Source: Flavobacteriales bacterium (lineage in GTDB: Bacteria > Bacteroidota > Bacteroidia > Flavobacteriales_F > PHOS-HE28). From it: DNA of 64,000 nt. The DNA lies in the NCBI GenBank assembly GCA_016788205.1, contig JAEUTA010000014.1, positions 62,001-126,000 on the forward strand, written 5' to 3'. This document shows, piece by piece, positions 17,161 to 25,242 of the stretch. The stretch's first letter is position 1, and each line of letters starts with the position of its first letter. The position numbers were made by a program, and so were the translations under genes. The notes beneath the pieces were generated by a model. That model saw only the letters and a program-made list of their open reading frames with translations. It was not told the origin of the DNA and searched no databases.

Positions 17161-17805
17161 CTAACCCTCCTCCTCCTCGTCTTTCGTCCTCTTCAACTTC
17201 TGCCCCTTTTTCGGGATGTAGTAGGTGTAGTGCAGCCCCACCACGAGGTTCTGTCCGCGTATCACCGTACTGAAGGGGGTGATGCTCTGCTGGATGCGTA
17301 CTTCGAACGCGCTGTTGTTCATGTCCCAGCCCATGCCGATACCAGCGCTCACCTGCTGACGGTTCCTGGTGTTGGTGAGTACATACTTGGTGTCGAAGAG
17401 CACGTTCCCGTCCTGCTTCACCACAGAACGACCGTTGATCCAATAACCACCGATGAGCGAACCGGTCAGGAAGATGCCGCCGGGCATGGTGTCCAAGCTG
17501 AATTTGATCGCCACCGGCAGTTCCAGGTAACCGAGGCGAACGCTGGTCCACACACGTTGCTGAGAGTTCTGCGTCAAGCTCCCTTTGGTGATGTACATCG
17601 GCTCGATCAACCAGGAGGCTTGGCGGGTCCATGGGATCTCCCAAGCCCACCCCCCCAAAGGACCCACTTTCGGAAGGCCGTTCCATTCCAGGATCTGTCC
17701 GGCGGATATCGTGGCCAGCCCTACTCCCAAGCGCGGTCCGCTGCGCGTGGTCTGCGCATGGAGCATGATCGGGAGGAACAGGAAGGGGAGAAGGAAGCGG
17801 CGCAT
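17161..17805 (-). CDS. Outer-membrane beta-barrel protein (PorT-like)
   Basis: A 214-residue exported protein with a signal peptide (1-18, LHAQ), then alternating amphipathic strands such as PRLGVGLATIS and LPVAIKFSLD that resemble the outer-membrane beta-barrel/PorT-type family common in Bacteroidota. It ends in an unusual charged tail, KRTKDEEEEG, after the last strand LVVGLHYTYYI. Precise role unknown. It lies between ribH and the DUF2238 gene on the same strand. Confidence 0.75.
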   Translation of the reverse strand: MRRFLLPFLFLPIMLHAQTTRSGPRLGVGLATISAGQILEWNGLPKVGPLGGWAWEIPWTRQASWLIEPMYITKGSLTQNSQQRVWTSVRLGYLELPVAIKFSLDTMPGGIFLTGSLIGGYWINGRSVVKQDGNVLFDTKYVLTNTRNRQQVSAGIGMGWDMNNSAFEVRIQQSITPFSTVIRGQNLVVGLHYTYYIPKKGQKLKRTKDEEEEG

Positions 17806-17849
17806 GACGGCGGATATTACCCGCGCAAGATCGCCTTTGCGGCCGGACT

Positions 17850-18341
17850 TCAGCCTTTGCGGTGCTTCAGCGCAACCATCTTTAACACGGCCACGGCGCA
17901 GTCCACGCCCTTGTTACCGTGTTTGCCGCCACTGCGGTCGCGGGCCTGTTGCATGGTATCATCGGTAAGCAGGCCGAAGATCACTGGCAGACTGAACTTC
18001 AATCCCACCGCCATGATGCCTTGTGTAGCACCCTGGCACACGAAATCGAAGTGCGGCGTTTCGCCACGCACCACGCTTCCCAGGCATACCACACCGTCGA
18101 AGCCGCCTTTCTCCAGCATGAGTTGAGCGCCCAGCGCCAGTTCGAAACTGCCCGGCACCCAGGTCTCCACGATATCCTTCTCGGCTACCCCGTGTTTCTG
18201 CAAGGTCTCACGGGCACCGGCGCGCAAGGCATCGGTGATCTCGCGGTTCCATTCGCTCACGACCAAGGCGAAACGAAGACCAGCGCCACTGGGGACGCTG
18301 GTCGGATCGTATTCGGAAAGATGATGTTCCGCTGTAGCCAT
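17850..18341 (-). CDS. ribH: 6,7-dimethyl-8-ribityllumazine synthase
   Basis: A 163-residue RibH that condenses 5-amino-6-ribitylamino-uracil with dihydroxybutanone phosphate in riboflavin synthesis. Visible family motifs are ALVVSEWNREITDAL (about 25), VPGSFELALGA (about 62), the substrate loop GSVVRGETPHFDFV (about 88-101, with the catalytic-position His) and PVIFGLLTDDTMQQA (about 119). It follows the TPR gene by 3 nt. ribD lies 12 kb away in a different operon. Confidence 0.96.
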   Translation of the reverse strand: MATAEHHLSEYDPTSVPSGAGLRFALVVSEWNREITDALRAGARETLQKHGVAEKDIVETWVPGSFELALGAQLMLEKGGFDGVVCLGSVVRGETPHFDFVCQGATQGIMAVGLKFSLPVIFGLLTDDTMQQARDRSGGKHGNKGVDCAVAVLKMVALKHRKG

Positions 18342-18344
18342 CGA

Positions 18345-19046
18345 CTATCCGCCCATCGCTTCAGCCTGCCCGGCGTACTTGCGCGCGGTGTTGGCATCAG
18401 CACTGCTGGGGAACTCAGTGGCCACGCGCTTGAAAGCCTTCGCAGCGGCGCTCCAGTTCGCCGCTTGGCGGTGCAGGATGCCGGCTTTCATCAGGTACAT
18501 CGGTGTGGTCAGTTCATTGTTCGTCATACCAGCGGCTTTCTCGAACATCTTCACCGCTTCATCAGCACGGCCCAGTTCAACAAGTGCATCCCCTTGGTTG
18601 CCCACGGCCATCACACGCAGCACATCATCGTCCAAGTCGGCCTTTTTGTAAGCGTCCAAGGCCGCCTGGAAGTCGCCCTTCTGCATGTAGATAGAACCCA
18701 AGTAGTAGTTGGCCAGATTCCCGCTGGGGGTGCTGCCATACTCGTCGGCGATGGTGACGAAGCCAGGCCACTGGTCATCGCCGTTCAGTGCTTTATCCAG
18801 CGAATCGATCTCGAAGTAGTACTCCGCTTTCCAGACCATCTCGGCGGCTTCCTGTGCTTTGGGCTCGGCGATGAACTTCTTGTAGCCCAAGAGGCCACCC
18901 ACCACCACGAGGATACCCACCACACCGATGGTGATGGCCTTCCGGTTGTCTTCGATGAAGAGTTCGGTACGGGTGTATACATCACCCAGGTCCACATCCT
19001 TGCTCTCCGTGGTCGGGGCTTCGTGTGGGTTCACTTTATTGCTCAT
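18345..19046 (-). CDS. Single-pass membrane protein with periplasmic TPRs
   Basis: A 233-residue protein with a short cytoplasmic N-terminus, one membrane helix (about 37-57, ITIGVVGILVVVGGLLGY) and a TPR-type domain (about 65-230) with GNLANYYLGSIYMQKGDFQAAL. The layout resembles YfgM-like tetratricopeptide proteins that act near the Sec translocon in other bacteria. The start MSNKVNPHE at 19046 is preferred over an ATG seven codons upstream that overlaps the promoter region. It precedes ribH by 3 nt. Confidence 0.82.
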   Translation of the reverse strand: MSNKVNPHEAPTTESKDVDLGDVYTRTELFIEDNRKAITIGVVGILVVVGGLLGYKKFIAEPKAQEAAEMVWKAEYYFEIDSLDKALNGDDQWPGFVTIADEYGSTPSGNLANYYLGSIYMQKGDFQAALDAYKKADLDDDVLRVMAVGNQGDALVELGRADEAVKMFEKAAGMTNNELTTPMYLMKAGILHRQAANWSAAAKAFKRVATEFPSSADANTARKYAGQAEAMGG

Positions 19047-19064
19047 GGTCGCGCTAAGGAGCGG

Positions 19065-19072
19065 CAAAAGTA
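19065..19072 (-). promoter_or_regulatory. TAnnTTTG -7 box before the TPR gene
   Basis: The complement reads TACTTTTG, an exact consensus match, 18 nt before the ATG at 19046. The octamer is identical to that at the thiolase gene and at prmC. Confidence 0.65.
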
Positions 19073-19109
19073 GACCTTTTAGGGACTTGGGGATCAGCCC
19101 CGTATCGGC

Positions 19110-19143
19110 TTATGGACAGTGGATGGTCGATACCTGTGGATGA
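19110..19143. promoter_or_regulatory. Two DnaA-box-like sites between the TPR gene and recF
   Basis: TTATGGACA at 19110-19118 matches the DnaA box TTATNCACA at all but one base. TGTGGATGA at 19135-19143 is the inverse orientation with one mismatch. They lie in the 153-nt divergent intergenic region. Binding is not proven and single-mismatch sites occur by chance. Confidence 0.35.
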
Positions 19144-19182
19144 ACGCGGCGCGGAACCTCTGGAAGGCCCGTCCGGCGCGGC

Positions 19183-19190
19183 TATCTTTA
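19183..19190 (+). promoter_or_regulatory. -7-like box TATCTTTA before recF
   Basis: TATCTTTA matches TAnnTTTG except for the last base and ends 9 nt before the recF ATG. The predicted transcript would have almost no 5' leader. Confidence 0.45.
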
Positions 19191-19199
19191 GCCCCGGCC

Positions 19200-20333
19200 A
19201 TGAGCTTCCACCTATCGCGCCTTTCCCTGTTGCATTTCCGCAACCACCGCGAGGCCGAGGTGGAACTGGGGCCCGAGGTGAACTGTTTCGTAGGTCCCAA
19301 CGGTGTGGGTAAGACCAACCTGCTGGATGCCGTGCATTACCTCTCCCTGGCCAAGAGCTACTTCGACCCGGTGGACATGCACAACATCCTGCACGGGGAG
19401 GAACTCTTCATGGTGCAGGGGCACATGCACACCGAGCAAGGTGACGATGCCATCCTGTGCAGCGTGCGTACAGGCCAACGTAAGATCCTCAGTCGCAACA
19501 AGAAGGAATACGACCGCCTGGCAGACCATGTTGGCCGCTATCCGGTGGTGATGATCACCCCGTACGATGGGCAGTTGATCCTGGAAGGTTCCGAGGTGCG
19601 CCGCCGTTTCCTGGACGGCTTGATCGCCCAGTTCGACCGCAATTACCTGGAGGCGTTGATGCGCTACAACCGCACCATCACCCAGCGTAATACCATCCTG
19701 AAGCGCTTCGCCGAGCAGGGTGGTGGTTCGTTGGAAGCCTTGGAGCCGTGGGATGAACAGCTGATCGCCCATGGCACCACGGTGTTCGAGGTTCGCAGTG
19801 CCTTCATGCACGAGTTGGTGCCCCTGCTGGAGCGTCATTACCAAGGCATCAGCGCTGGACCGGAGCGCGTGGCCCTTCAGTACAAGTCGGCGTTGGAAGA
19901 GATGCCGTTGCGCGAACTGCTGAAGCAGGCGTGGGACCGAGACCGGCTTTCCGGCCACACCACCCAAGGCATCCACAAGGATGATCTGCTCTTCACCATC
20001 AACGGCCAGCCGCTGAAACGCTACGGATCACAGGGCCAGCAGAAGACCTACTTGATCGCGCTGAAACTAGCGCAGTTCGACCTTACCCACCAACGAAGCG
20101 GCAACCGCCCGATACTGCTGCTGGACGATATTTTCGACAAGATCGATCCGCAGCGGATGCGCCATTTATTGAAGCTGCTCAGCGGCCAGCGCTTCGGGCA
20201 GGTCTTAATCACCGATACGGATGCCACCCGCTTGCACAAAGCGTTGGATGGGTTGGAACTCGACGTTCGTTTCTTCCACCTGGACCATGACAAGCCACTG
20301 ACCCGTGAAAAAGTCGAACGAACAGTCGCTTAG
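19200..20333 (+). CDS. recF: RecF recombination and replication-repair ATPase
   Basis: A 377-residue RecF, an ABC/SMC-type ATPase that helps load RecA at gapped DNA together with RecO and RecR. Walker A is GPNGVGKTN (about 32-40), the signature region is YGSQGQQKTYLIALKLA near 280, and Walker B is PILLLDDIFDKID near 308. The start at 19200 (MSFHLSRLSLLHFRNH) fits the RecF N-terminus; farther upstream starts would cross the promoter box. The downstream gene overlaps it by 29 nt. Confidence 0.95.
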   Translation: MSFHLSRLSLLHFRNHREAEVELGPEVNCFVGPNGVGKTNLLDAVHYLSLAKSYFDPVDMHNILHGEELFMVQGHMHTEQGDDAILCSVRTGQRKILSRNKKEYDRLADHVGRYPVVMITPYDGQLILEGSEVRRRFLDGLIAQFDRNYLEALMRYNRTITQRNTILKRFAEQGGGSLEALEPWDEQLIAHGTTVFEVRSAFMHELVPLLERHYQGISAGPERVALQYKSALEEMPLRELLKQAWDRDRLSGHTTQGIHKDDLLFTINGQPLKRYGSQGQQKTYLIALKLAQFDLTHQRSGNRPILLLDDIFDKIDPQRMRHLLKLLSGQRFGQVLITDTDATRLHKALDGLELDVRFFHLDHDKPLTREKVERTVA

Positions 20334-20595
20334 GTCGGCCATGGACCTCTTCGTGGACGCCTACGGTCTGCGGGAGAAGATGGACGAGCTGGACATCACC
20401 ACCGGCTGGGACGAAGCCGTGGGTCCGATGATCGCGCGACACACCAAAAGCGTTCGCCTGCGCAAGGGACGCCTCAACGTGAAGGTGGATTCAGCCCCGT
20501 TGCGTCACGAGCTCAGCTTCATGCGCGAGGCGTTGATCGAGATCCTCAACCGCCGTGCGAGCCGCAAGGTGGTGCACGAGATCGTGCTGGAGTGA
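20305..20595 (+). CDS. DUF721 / DciA-like protein
   Basis: A 96-residue DUF721 protein. DciA, a member of this family, recruits the replicative helicase DnaB in bacteria that lack DnaC. The core DELDITTGWDEAVGPMIARH and LRHELSFMREALIEILN are seen. The start is GTG at 20305, inside the end of recF (29-nt overlap), so translation is probably coupled. The pairing of recF with DUF721 supports a replication role. Confidence 0.87.
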   Translation: MKKSNEQSLRSAMDLFVDAYGLREKMDELDITTGWDEAVGPMIARHTKSVRLRKGRLNVKVDSAPLRHELSFMREALIEILNRRASRKVVHEIVLE

Positions 20596-20611
20596 GCGTG
20601 TAGGCAAAAGA

Positions 20612-20655
20612 GGCAGGGGTAGGAGCAAAGATCAAGTCTCGCGCCGACCCCTGCC
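20612..20655. terminator. Inverted repeat between the convergent dciA-like and ndk genes
   Basis: A perfect 9-bp inverted repeat (GGCAGGGGT at 20612-20620 and ACCCCTGCC at 20647-20655) has a 26-nt loop. It lies between two convergent genes, where a shared terminator is expected. The long loop and lack of a T tract make it weak. Confidence 0.45.
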
Positions 20656-20668
20656 ACTGCACCTTGGG

Positions 20669-21085
20669 CTAGAATCGCTCGCGACCGCTGAAGAAGAAGT
20701 TGCCTTCGATCTCGGCGTTCTCGTTGCTGTCGCTACCGTGGCTGGCGTTCTTGGCCTTGCTCTCGGCGAAGCGCTTGCGAATGGTGCCTTCCTCGGCCTG
20801 TGCGGGGTCCGTGGCGCCGATCAGCTTGCGGAAATCCTCCACGGCATTGCTTTTTTCCAGAATGGCCGCATAGATGGGGCCGCTGGCCATGTAGTCCACC
20901 AGCTCGCCGTAGAAGGGGCGTTCCTTGTGTACCTCATAGAATTTACCAGCCTCCTCGCGGGAAAGACGGGTGTATTTCAGGGCAATGACCTTGAAACCAT
21001 TGCTTGTGATCATATCGATGATCTTTCCTGCATGGCCGGCAGCTACTGCCTCCGGTTTGATCATCGTGAAAGTCCTGTTGCTCAT
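20669..21085 (-). CDS. ndk: Nucleoside diphosphate kinase
   Basis: A 138-residue Ndk that moves phosphate from ATP to other NDPs through a phospho-histidine. The N-terminal [10 protein letters not shown] and active-site NASHGSDS (H116) are present, and the length is that of the family. The C-terminus ends [14 protein letters not shown], the usual Bacteroidota tail. Confidence 0.97.
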   Translation of the reverse strand: MSNRTFTMIKPEAVAAGHAGKIIDMITSNGFKVIALKYTRLSREEAGKFYEVHKERPFYGELVDYMASGPIYAAILEKSNAVEDFRKLIGATDPAQAEEGTIRKRFAESKAKNASHGSDSNENAEIEGNFFFSGRERF

Positions 21086-21129
21086 GCTCGTTGTGCCCGT
21101 TCCGGGTCGTGATTGTTGAAAAAGCCGCG

Positions 21130-21137
21130 CAAAACTA
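21130..21137 (-). promoter_or_regulatory. TAnnTTTG -7 box for ndk
   Basis: The complement reads TAGTTTTG, an exact match to the consensus, 45 nt before the ndk ATG. No clear -33 element is present. Confidence 0.6.
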
Positions 21138-21231
21138 ACCGGCGGACGCCAAGTGATCCCGGTAGGAACATTATTCCTTCGTGTTGCGTAGTAGTCGCCG
21201 CGCTCCGGCGCTCATCTTCAACCCACCAGCA

Positions 21232-22131
21232 ATGAAAGGCAGCGTACTCTCCATCACCCTCATGGCCGTCATGGTCTCTTCCTGCGGCAGCGGTAACGAA
21301 CCCGCCAAGGATAAAGGACCTGATCTGGTGATCGGGGGAGAGGGGACCGAAGAGTCGGTGTCCAGCATTTACCAGATGCCCACCCCGAACGAACTCTTCG
21401 GACTTGTGCGGGAAATGGCCGGTGCAGGTATCAAACAGATGCTCAACCCCACCGCCAACGTGGACAAATACGCCAGTCTCAAGAGCCGTGCGTTCAACTT
21501 CGGGGTCTACTCCACCGATCTGGTGTATGCCAGCTATTTCAAATTGAACGTCGAGGTTGCGCGCTACTACCTTACCTCGAAGAAGTTGGCCGATGGCCTT
21601 GGTATCGCTTCTGCTTTCAGTGATGCAGATTTCGTGCGGTTGGAAGCGAATTTGACCCGTGGCGATTCAGATTCCCTGGAGATCATCAGTAACGATGCGT
21701 ATGCCAAGGCTTACGCCAAGTTGGAAGATGAGAAGATGGGCTCTACACTGGCGATCGTGCTTGCCGGTGGGTGGGTTGAAAGCATGCACCTTCTACTCCG
21801 CCAGATAGAAGGCTCCGGTAAGGCCGAGGCATTGATGGTGCGCGTGGGTGAACAGAAGGTGACCTTGGAGCACCTCATAGAGATGATGAAGCCCCATGAA
21901 GCGGACGCCGAGGTCGCCGCCGTGTTGAAGGACTTGATCGCCGTGCGCGATGTCTATGATCAAGTGGACGTGAAACGCGTTGCGCATCAAGGCGCATCTT
22001 CCAGCGGCCGAATGGTGCTGGGTGATGACCTGCAAGTGGATCTGACAGCAGAGAAATATCAAGCCCTGGCCAAAGCCGTGGATGACCTACGTGCTCGTAT
22101 GACCGCGCCAGAGGACAAGACCAACGCTTAA
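21232..22131 (+). CDS. Lipoprotein of unknown function
   Basis: A 299-residue predicted lipoprotein. The signal MKGSVLSITLMAVMVSSC ends in a lipobox with C at about 18. After a Gly/Glu-rich linker, the rest is mainly helical, with a conserved-looking stretch YASLKSRAFNFGVYSTDLVYA near 82. I do not recognise a named domain. It is followed within 12 nt by another exported protein gene, and the two probably work at the envelope. Confidence 0.75.
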   Translation: MKGSVLSITLMAVMVSSCGSGNEPAKDKGPDLVIGGEGTEESVSSIYQMPTPNELFGLVREMAGAGIKQMLNPTANVDKYASLKSRAFNFGVYSTDLVYASYFKLNVEVARYYLTSKKLADGLGIASAFSDADFVRLEANLTRGDSDSLEIISNDAYAKAYAKLEDEKMGSTLAIVLAGGWVESMHLLLRQIEGSGKAEALMVRVGEQKVTLEHLIEMMKPHEADAEVAAVLKDLIAVRDVYDQVDVKRVAHQGASSSGRMVLGDDLQVDLTAEKYQALAKAVDDLRARMTAPEDKTNA

Positions 22132-22143
22132 TTGAATCTACAG

Positions 22144-22761
22144 ATGACCAAGTCCATTCGTACGCTGGTGGCCGTGGCACTCCTCAGTGCTGGAACGGTC
22201 GCCAACGCCCAATACAAGTGTGCGGATTATCACCGCATGAACGGTGATCTGTCCGGCGATAAGCGTTTCTCCGTCAATGGCCAGAGCAAGAGCGCCATGG
22301 TCCAGGTGGGAAAGGAGACCGAGCTGAACATCATCGTTTACCGTGGCCAGGACTACCGCATTTCCGTCAGTCATGATGAAAAAGTGCTCGGTGAGCAACT
22401 TGCCATCCGTCTGGTTGAGAAAGTCCGTGTTCCGTACGATGAACAGGTGGAAGTGGTGACCCAGCAACCCGTGCTCGATGAGAAAGGGAACCCCACAGGG
22501 ACGACCCAGGAGGTGAAGACCAAAGAGAAGAAACGGGTTTATCAAGAGGAGGAAAAGGTGCTTTGGGATAATACCGAGCATGAGATGACGGACGAAGTGG
22601 AGTTCTCCTGCACGGCAACCAAACGCATCGCCGTCGAGGTGATCGCTCGCGGGAATAGCGAGGCCAAACCCAAGAAGAACGGAGAGACGAATGATATCGG
22701 CTGCGTGGGTATCCTGATCGAGCATATGCCCACACCGGCGCTGGGTTTCGAAGCACAGTAA
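22144..22761 (+). CDS. Exported protein of unknown function
   Basis: A 205-residue protein with a signal peptide (MTKSIRTLVAVALLSAGTVANAQ). After it, short beta strands alternate with charged segments. The middle, EVKTKEKKRVYQEEEKV, is highly charged. No known domain was recognised. ATG 22144 is preferred to a TTG four codons earlier. It follows the lipoprotein gene closely on the same strand. Confidence 0.72.
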   Translation: MTKSIRTLVAVALLSAGTVANAQYKCADYHRMNGDLSGDKRFSVNGQSKSAMVQVGKETELNIIVYRGQDYRISVSHDEKVLGEQLAIRLVEKVRVPYDEQVEVVTQQPVLDEKGNPTGTTQEVKTKEKKRVYQEEEKVLWDNTEHEMTDEVEFSCTATKRIAVEVIARGNSEAKPKKNGETNDIGCVGILIEHMPTPALGFEAQ

Positions 22762-22776
22762 GCCGAGCCATAAGGC

Positions 22777-22784
22777 TACCTTTG
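22777..22784 (+). promoter_or_regulatory. TAnnTTTG -7 box for the nrnA unit
   Basis: TACCTTTG, an exact consensus match, lies 30 nt before the chosen ATG at 22815. It also argues against an in-frame TTG start at 22782, which falls inside the box. Confidence 0.6.
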
Positions 22785-22814
22785 CGGCCTCGCTCCTTCG
22801 AGCGGGGCCGTTCC

Positions 22815-23840
22815 ATGTCCAGTCCCACCGTTCCAGCAGAAGAATTGGAGAAGCTCCGCGAGATGCTCGCGAAGCCTCGCCGTATTGCCATCGTTTCACA
22901 TTACAATCCAGATGGTGATGCCATCGGATCCAGTGTCGGCCTGATGCATATCCTTCGCGCGGCTGGGCATTCGGCTAAGGTGGTCCTTCCGAATACACCA
23001 GCCGATTTCCTTGACTGGTTGCCGGGGCGATCAGAGGCACTGTGCTTTGATAGATCCCCCGACGCTTCACTGTCCACCATCCGCACGAGCGATATGGTAT
23101 TGTGTCTGGACTTCAATCAACTGGATCGCATCGGTGGCTTGGAGGATGCAGTGCGTGGGGCGAAGGTCAAGGTGCTGATCGATCACCACCAACAGCCGGG
23201 GGATTTCGCTGCGGTGATCTTCTCCGATATCACCGCGAGCAGCACCTGCCAGATGGTCTATGATATCGCGTTGGGACTCGGACTTGATGAGCATATCGGC
23301 CTGGAGGCGGCTACCTGTCTGTACACCGGCATGGTCACGGATTCTGGCTCATTCCGCTTCCGGAGCACTACGCCGCACACCATGCGCGTGGCTGCCGACC
23401 TCATGGAACGGGGTGTGGCCATTGATGCGATCCACAGTTCCATCGCCGATACCAACAGTGCGGATCGACTTCGCTTATTGGGCTTTACCCTGAGTGAGCG
23501 GATGACCGTGCTCCCCGATCTGCGGACGACCGTCATCGGCTTGAACAAGGATGATCTGAAACGGTTCAACTTCAGGACCGGCGACACGGAAGGTTTCGTC
23601 AACTACGGTCTCTCCATCAAAGGCATGCGCCTCGCAGCGTTCTTCATGGAGCGCCCCGATGTGATCAAGATCAGCCTCCGTTCAAAGGGTGACCTCCCGG
23701 TCGATCGTTTCTTGAAGGAACACTTCGAGGGTGGGGGGCATGCGAATGCAGCTGGCGGCCAATCCAAGGAAAGTCTGGAGGTCGCTGTGCAGCGCTTCAT
23801 GTCCTTGTTGCCTGCATTCCTCGCTGCGCATCCCGAATGA
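22815..23840 (+). CDS. nrnA: DHH-family oligoribonuclease / pAp phosphatase (NrnA-like)
   Basis: A 341-residue DHH phosphoesterase. Metal-binding motifs are SHYNPDGDAIGSS (about 33-45), LCLDFNQLD, LIDHHQQ (the DHH signature) and GMVTDSGSFRF. The C-terminal DHHA1 motif GGGHANAAGG is near 310. NrnA-type enzymes degrade short RNAs (nanoRNA) and also hydrolyse 3'-phosphoadenosine 5'-phosphate. The start MSSPTVPAEELEKL follows the promoter box. ATGA overlap links it to the first FKBP lipoprotein. Confidence 0.9.
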   Translation: MSSPTVPAEELEKLREMLAKPRRIAIVSHYNPDGDAIGSSVGLMHILRAAGHSAKVVLPNTPADFLDWLPGRSEALCFDRSPDASLSTIRTSDMVLCLDFNQLDRIGGLEDAVRGAKVKVLIDHHQQPGDFAAVIFSDITASSTCQMVYDIALGLGLDEHIGLEAATCLYTGMVTDSGSFRFRSTTPHTMRVAADLMERGVAIDAIHSSIADTNSADRLRLLGFTLSERMTVLPDLRTTVIGLNKDDLKRFNFRTGDTEGFVNYGLSIKGMRLAAFFMERPDVIKISLRSKGDLPVDRFLKEHFEGGGHANAAGGQSKESLEVAVQRFMSLLPAFLAAHPE

Positions 23841-24364
23841 GAAGCCTGTTGTCATGTCTGGCGGCGATCCTCTTGTTCGCATGTGACGGTGATGGACGTG
23901 TTCCCGTTCGCAACCAACATCCGCAACCGACCGGCTCCGATCTTTTGCAAGAGAACCGCGATGCCGTGAAGCTGGAGCAGCATGATATCGATCTCTATGC
24001 GAAACGCACCGGACTGGACCTGCAGGCCACCGGTACCGGAGTGCGATACTTGATGTTGAGGGATAGCGTCGGCAGAGCGGCCGAACCCGATCAATGGGCC
24101 AAGGTCAACTACACCGTGCATTTGCTGAATGGCGATAGTGCCTACGCCAGTGTGCCCGGTAAGCCCGAATCGTTCATGGTGGAAATGGACCAGGTGGAGA
24201 GTGGCCTGCATGAAGCGATCCAGTTGATGAGCGCGGGTGACAGCGCGGTCATCGTCATCCCGTCCTATCGCGCACACGGACTCATCGGTGATCAGCAACG
24301 TATTCCCATGCGTAGCACCATCGTCTATCACCTTGGGGTGGTGGCCATAAAGAACAAGCCGTGA
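23837..24364 (+). CDS. FKBP-type peptidyl-prolyl isomerase lipoprotein (GldI-like)
   Basis: A 175-residue lipoprotein (lipobox LLFAC, C about 16) with an FKBP domain (about 65-175). The strand ending STIVYHLGVVAIKNK and the loop ESGLHEAIQLMSAGDSAVIVIPSYRAHG are FKBP-like. Such small FKBP lipoproteins include GldI, needed for gliding in Flavobacterium. From general knowledge I recall gldI beside nrnA-like genes. Whether this one is GldI cannot be shown here. Overlaps nrnA by 4 nt and the next gene by 4 nt (GTGA). Confidence 0.8.
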   Translation: MRSLLSCLAAILLFACDGDGRVPVRNQHPQPTGSDLLQENRDAVKLEQHDIDLYAKRTGLDLQATGTGVRYLMLRDSVGRAAEPDQWAKVNYTVHLLNGDSAYASVPGKPESFMVEMDQVESGLHEAIQLMSAGDSAVIVIPSYRAHGLIGDQQRIPMRSTIVYHLGVVAIKNKP

Positions 24365-25236
24365 AGCGTAGCGCATGGTCGGCATGCATTGCCATCATGC
24401 TGTGCGCATGTGAACGATCACCCTACCCGGGATATTCGTTGGTGGGTGACGATGTTCATCTGCATCTCCACACGATCGGCGATGGCGAAGTGCTACCTGC
24501 CGATAGTGATAGCGTACGGCTGCGCATACGACTGGGTGGTCATGGAGAATTGGTCGGTGGCCTTTTCAGTACCGAACAGGACTATCTGGTGAAGGATATC
24601 CGAACTGGCGCCTTGGACGCGGTGATCAGGCGCATGCATGTAGGTGATAGTCTGAGCGTTATCGCCAAGGCGGTAGACTGGCCTTGGACCGTGCTCGCCA
24701 CGGGTGCCGATGTGCTACCGCCGGATACCGGTCATGTGCAAGCGGAACTGTCCGTTATGTCCCTGCGTTCACCTGCCATGCTTCGCGCAGAAAGGGAGCG
24801 CATGAAGCGCAATGACCCACTGGGCTACGAGCGTCGATTGATCCATGCCTTCATAGCCCAGGATGCTCGTTCATTCACACGCTGGGGTACCAGCGACATA
24901 CATTACTTCATCAACGGAACGACCACGGATACGACGGCGTGCGAACAAGGCGACCAGGTCACCATCAGCTACACGGGAAGGCGGTTGGAAGATCGACAGG
25001 TCTTCGACGACACCGAACGCAATGGTGCGCCGCTCACGTTCACTTATGGGGATAAGGACCAGGTGATGAACGGTATCGAGGTCGCTTTGACGTTGCTCCG
25101 CGAAGGGCAGGAGGGTGTGTTCATCTTCCCAAGCTCTTTTGCGTTCGGAGAGAAGGGGATCCCGGGCATCCTCGAACCGTTCATGCCGGTCGTCTACTCC
25201 GTGCGCTTGGACCACTTGGAACGCAAGTCCCGGTAG
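24361..25236 (+). CDS. FKBP-type peptidyl-prolyl isomerase lipoprotein with two domains
   Basis: A 291-residue lipoprotein (signal ending LCAC, C about 17) starting at GTG. The second half (about 180-285) has a clear FKBP domain (DQVTISYTGRRLEDRQVFDD, FTYGDKDQVMNGIEVAL, FPSSFAFGEKG). The first half has a diverged FKBP-like segment (about 45-125). The double layout suggests a folding or chaperone role on periplasmic proteins, one domain possibly inactive. Third gene of the nrnA-FKBP-FKBP unit. Confidence 0.8.
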   Translation: MKRSAWSACIAIMLCACERSPYPGYSLVGDDVHLHLHTIGDGEVLPADSDSVRLRIRLGGHGELVGGLFSTEQDYLVKDIRTGALDAVIRRMHVGDSLSVIAKAVDWPWTVLATGADVLPPDTGHVQAELSVMSLRSPAMLRAERERMKRNDPLGYERRLIHAFIAQDARSFTRWGTSDIHYFINGTTTDTTACEQGDQVTISYTGRRLEDRQVFDDTERNGAPLTFTYGDKDQVMNGIEVALTLLREGQEGVFIFPSSFAFGEKGIPGILEPFMPVVYSVRLDHLERKSR

Positions 25237-25242
25237 ATCCGC

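Noticed and set aside
16463-17686. 407-residue extension of the DUF2238 gene
   Set aside because: The first 194 codons run over the outer-membrane gene in another frame and are rich in Arg, His and Pro; the family protein starts at 17104.
17919-19073. 384-residue plus-strand frame over ribH and the TPR gene
   Set aside because: It is antisense to two well-supported genes and has no known domain.
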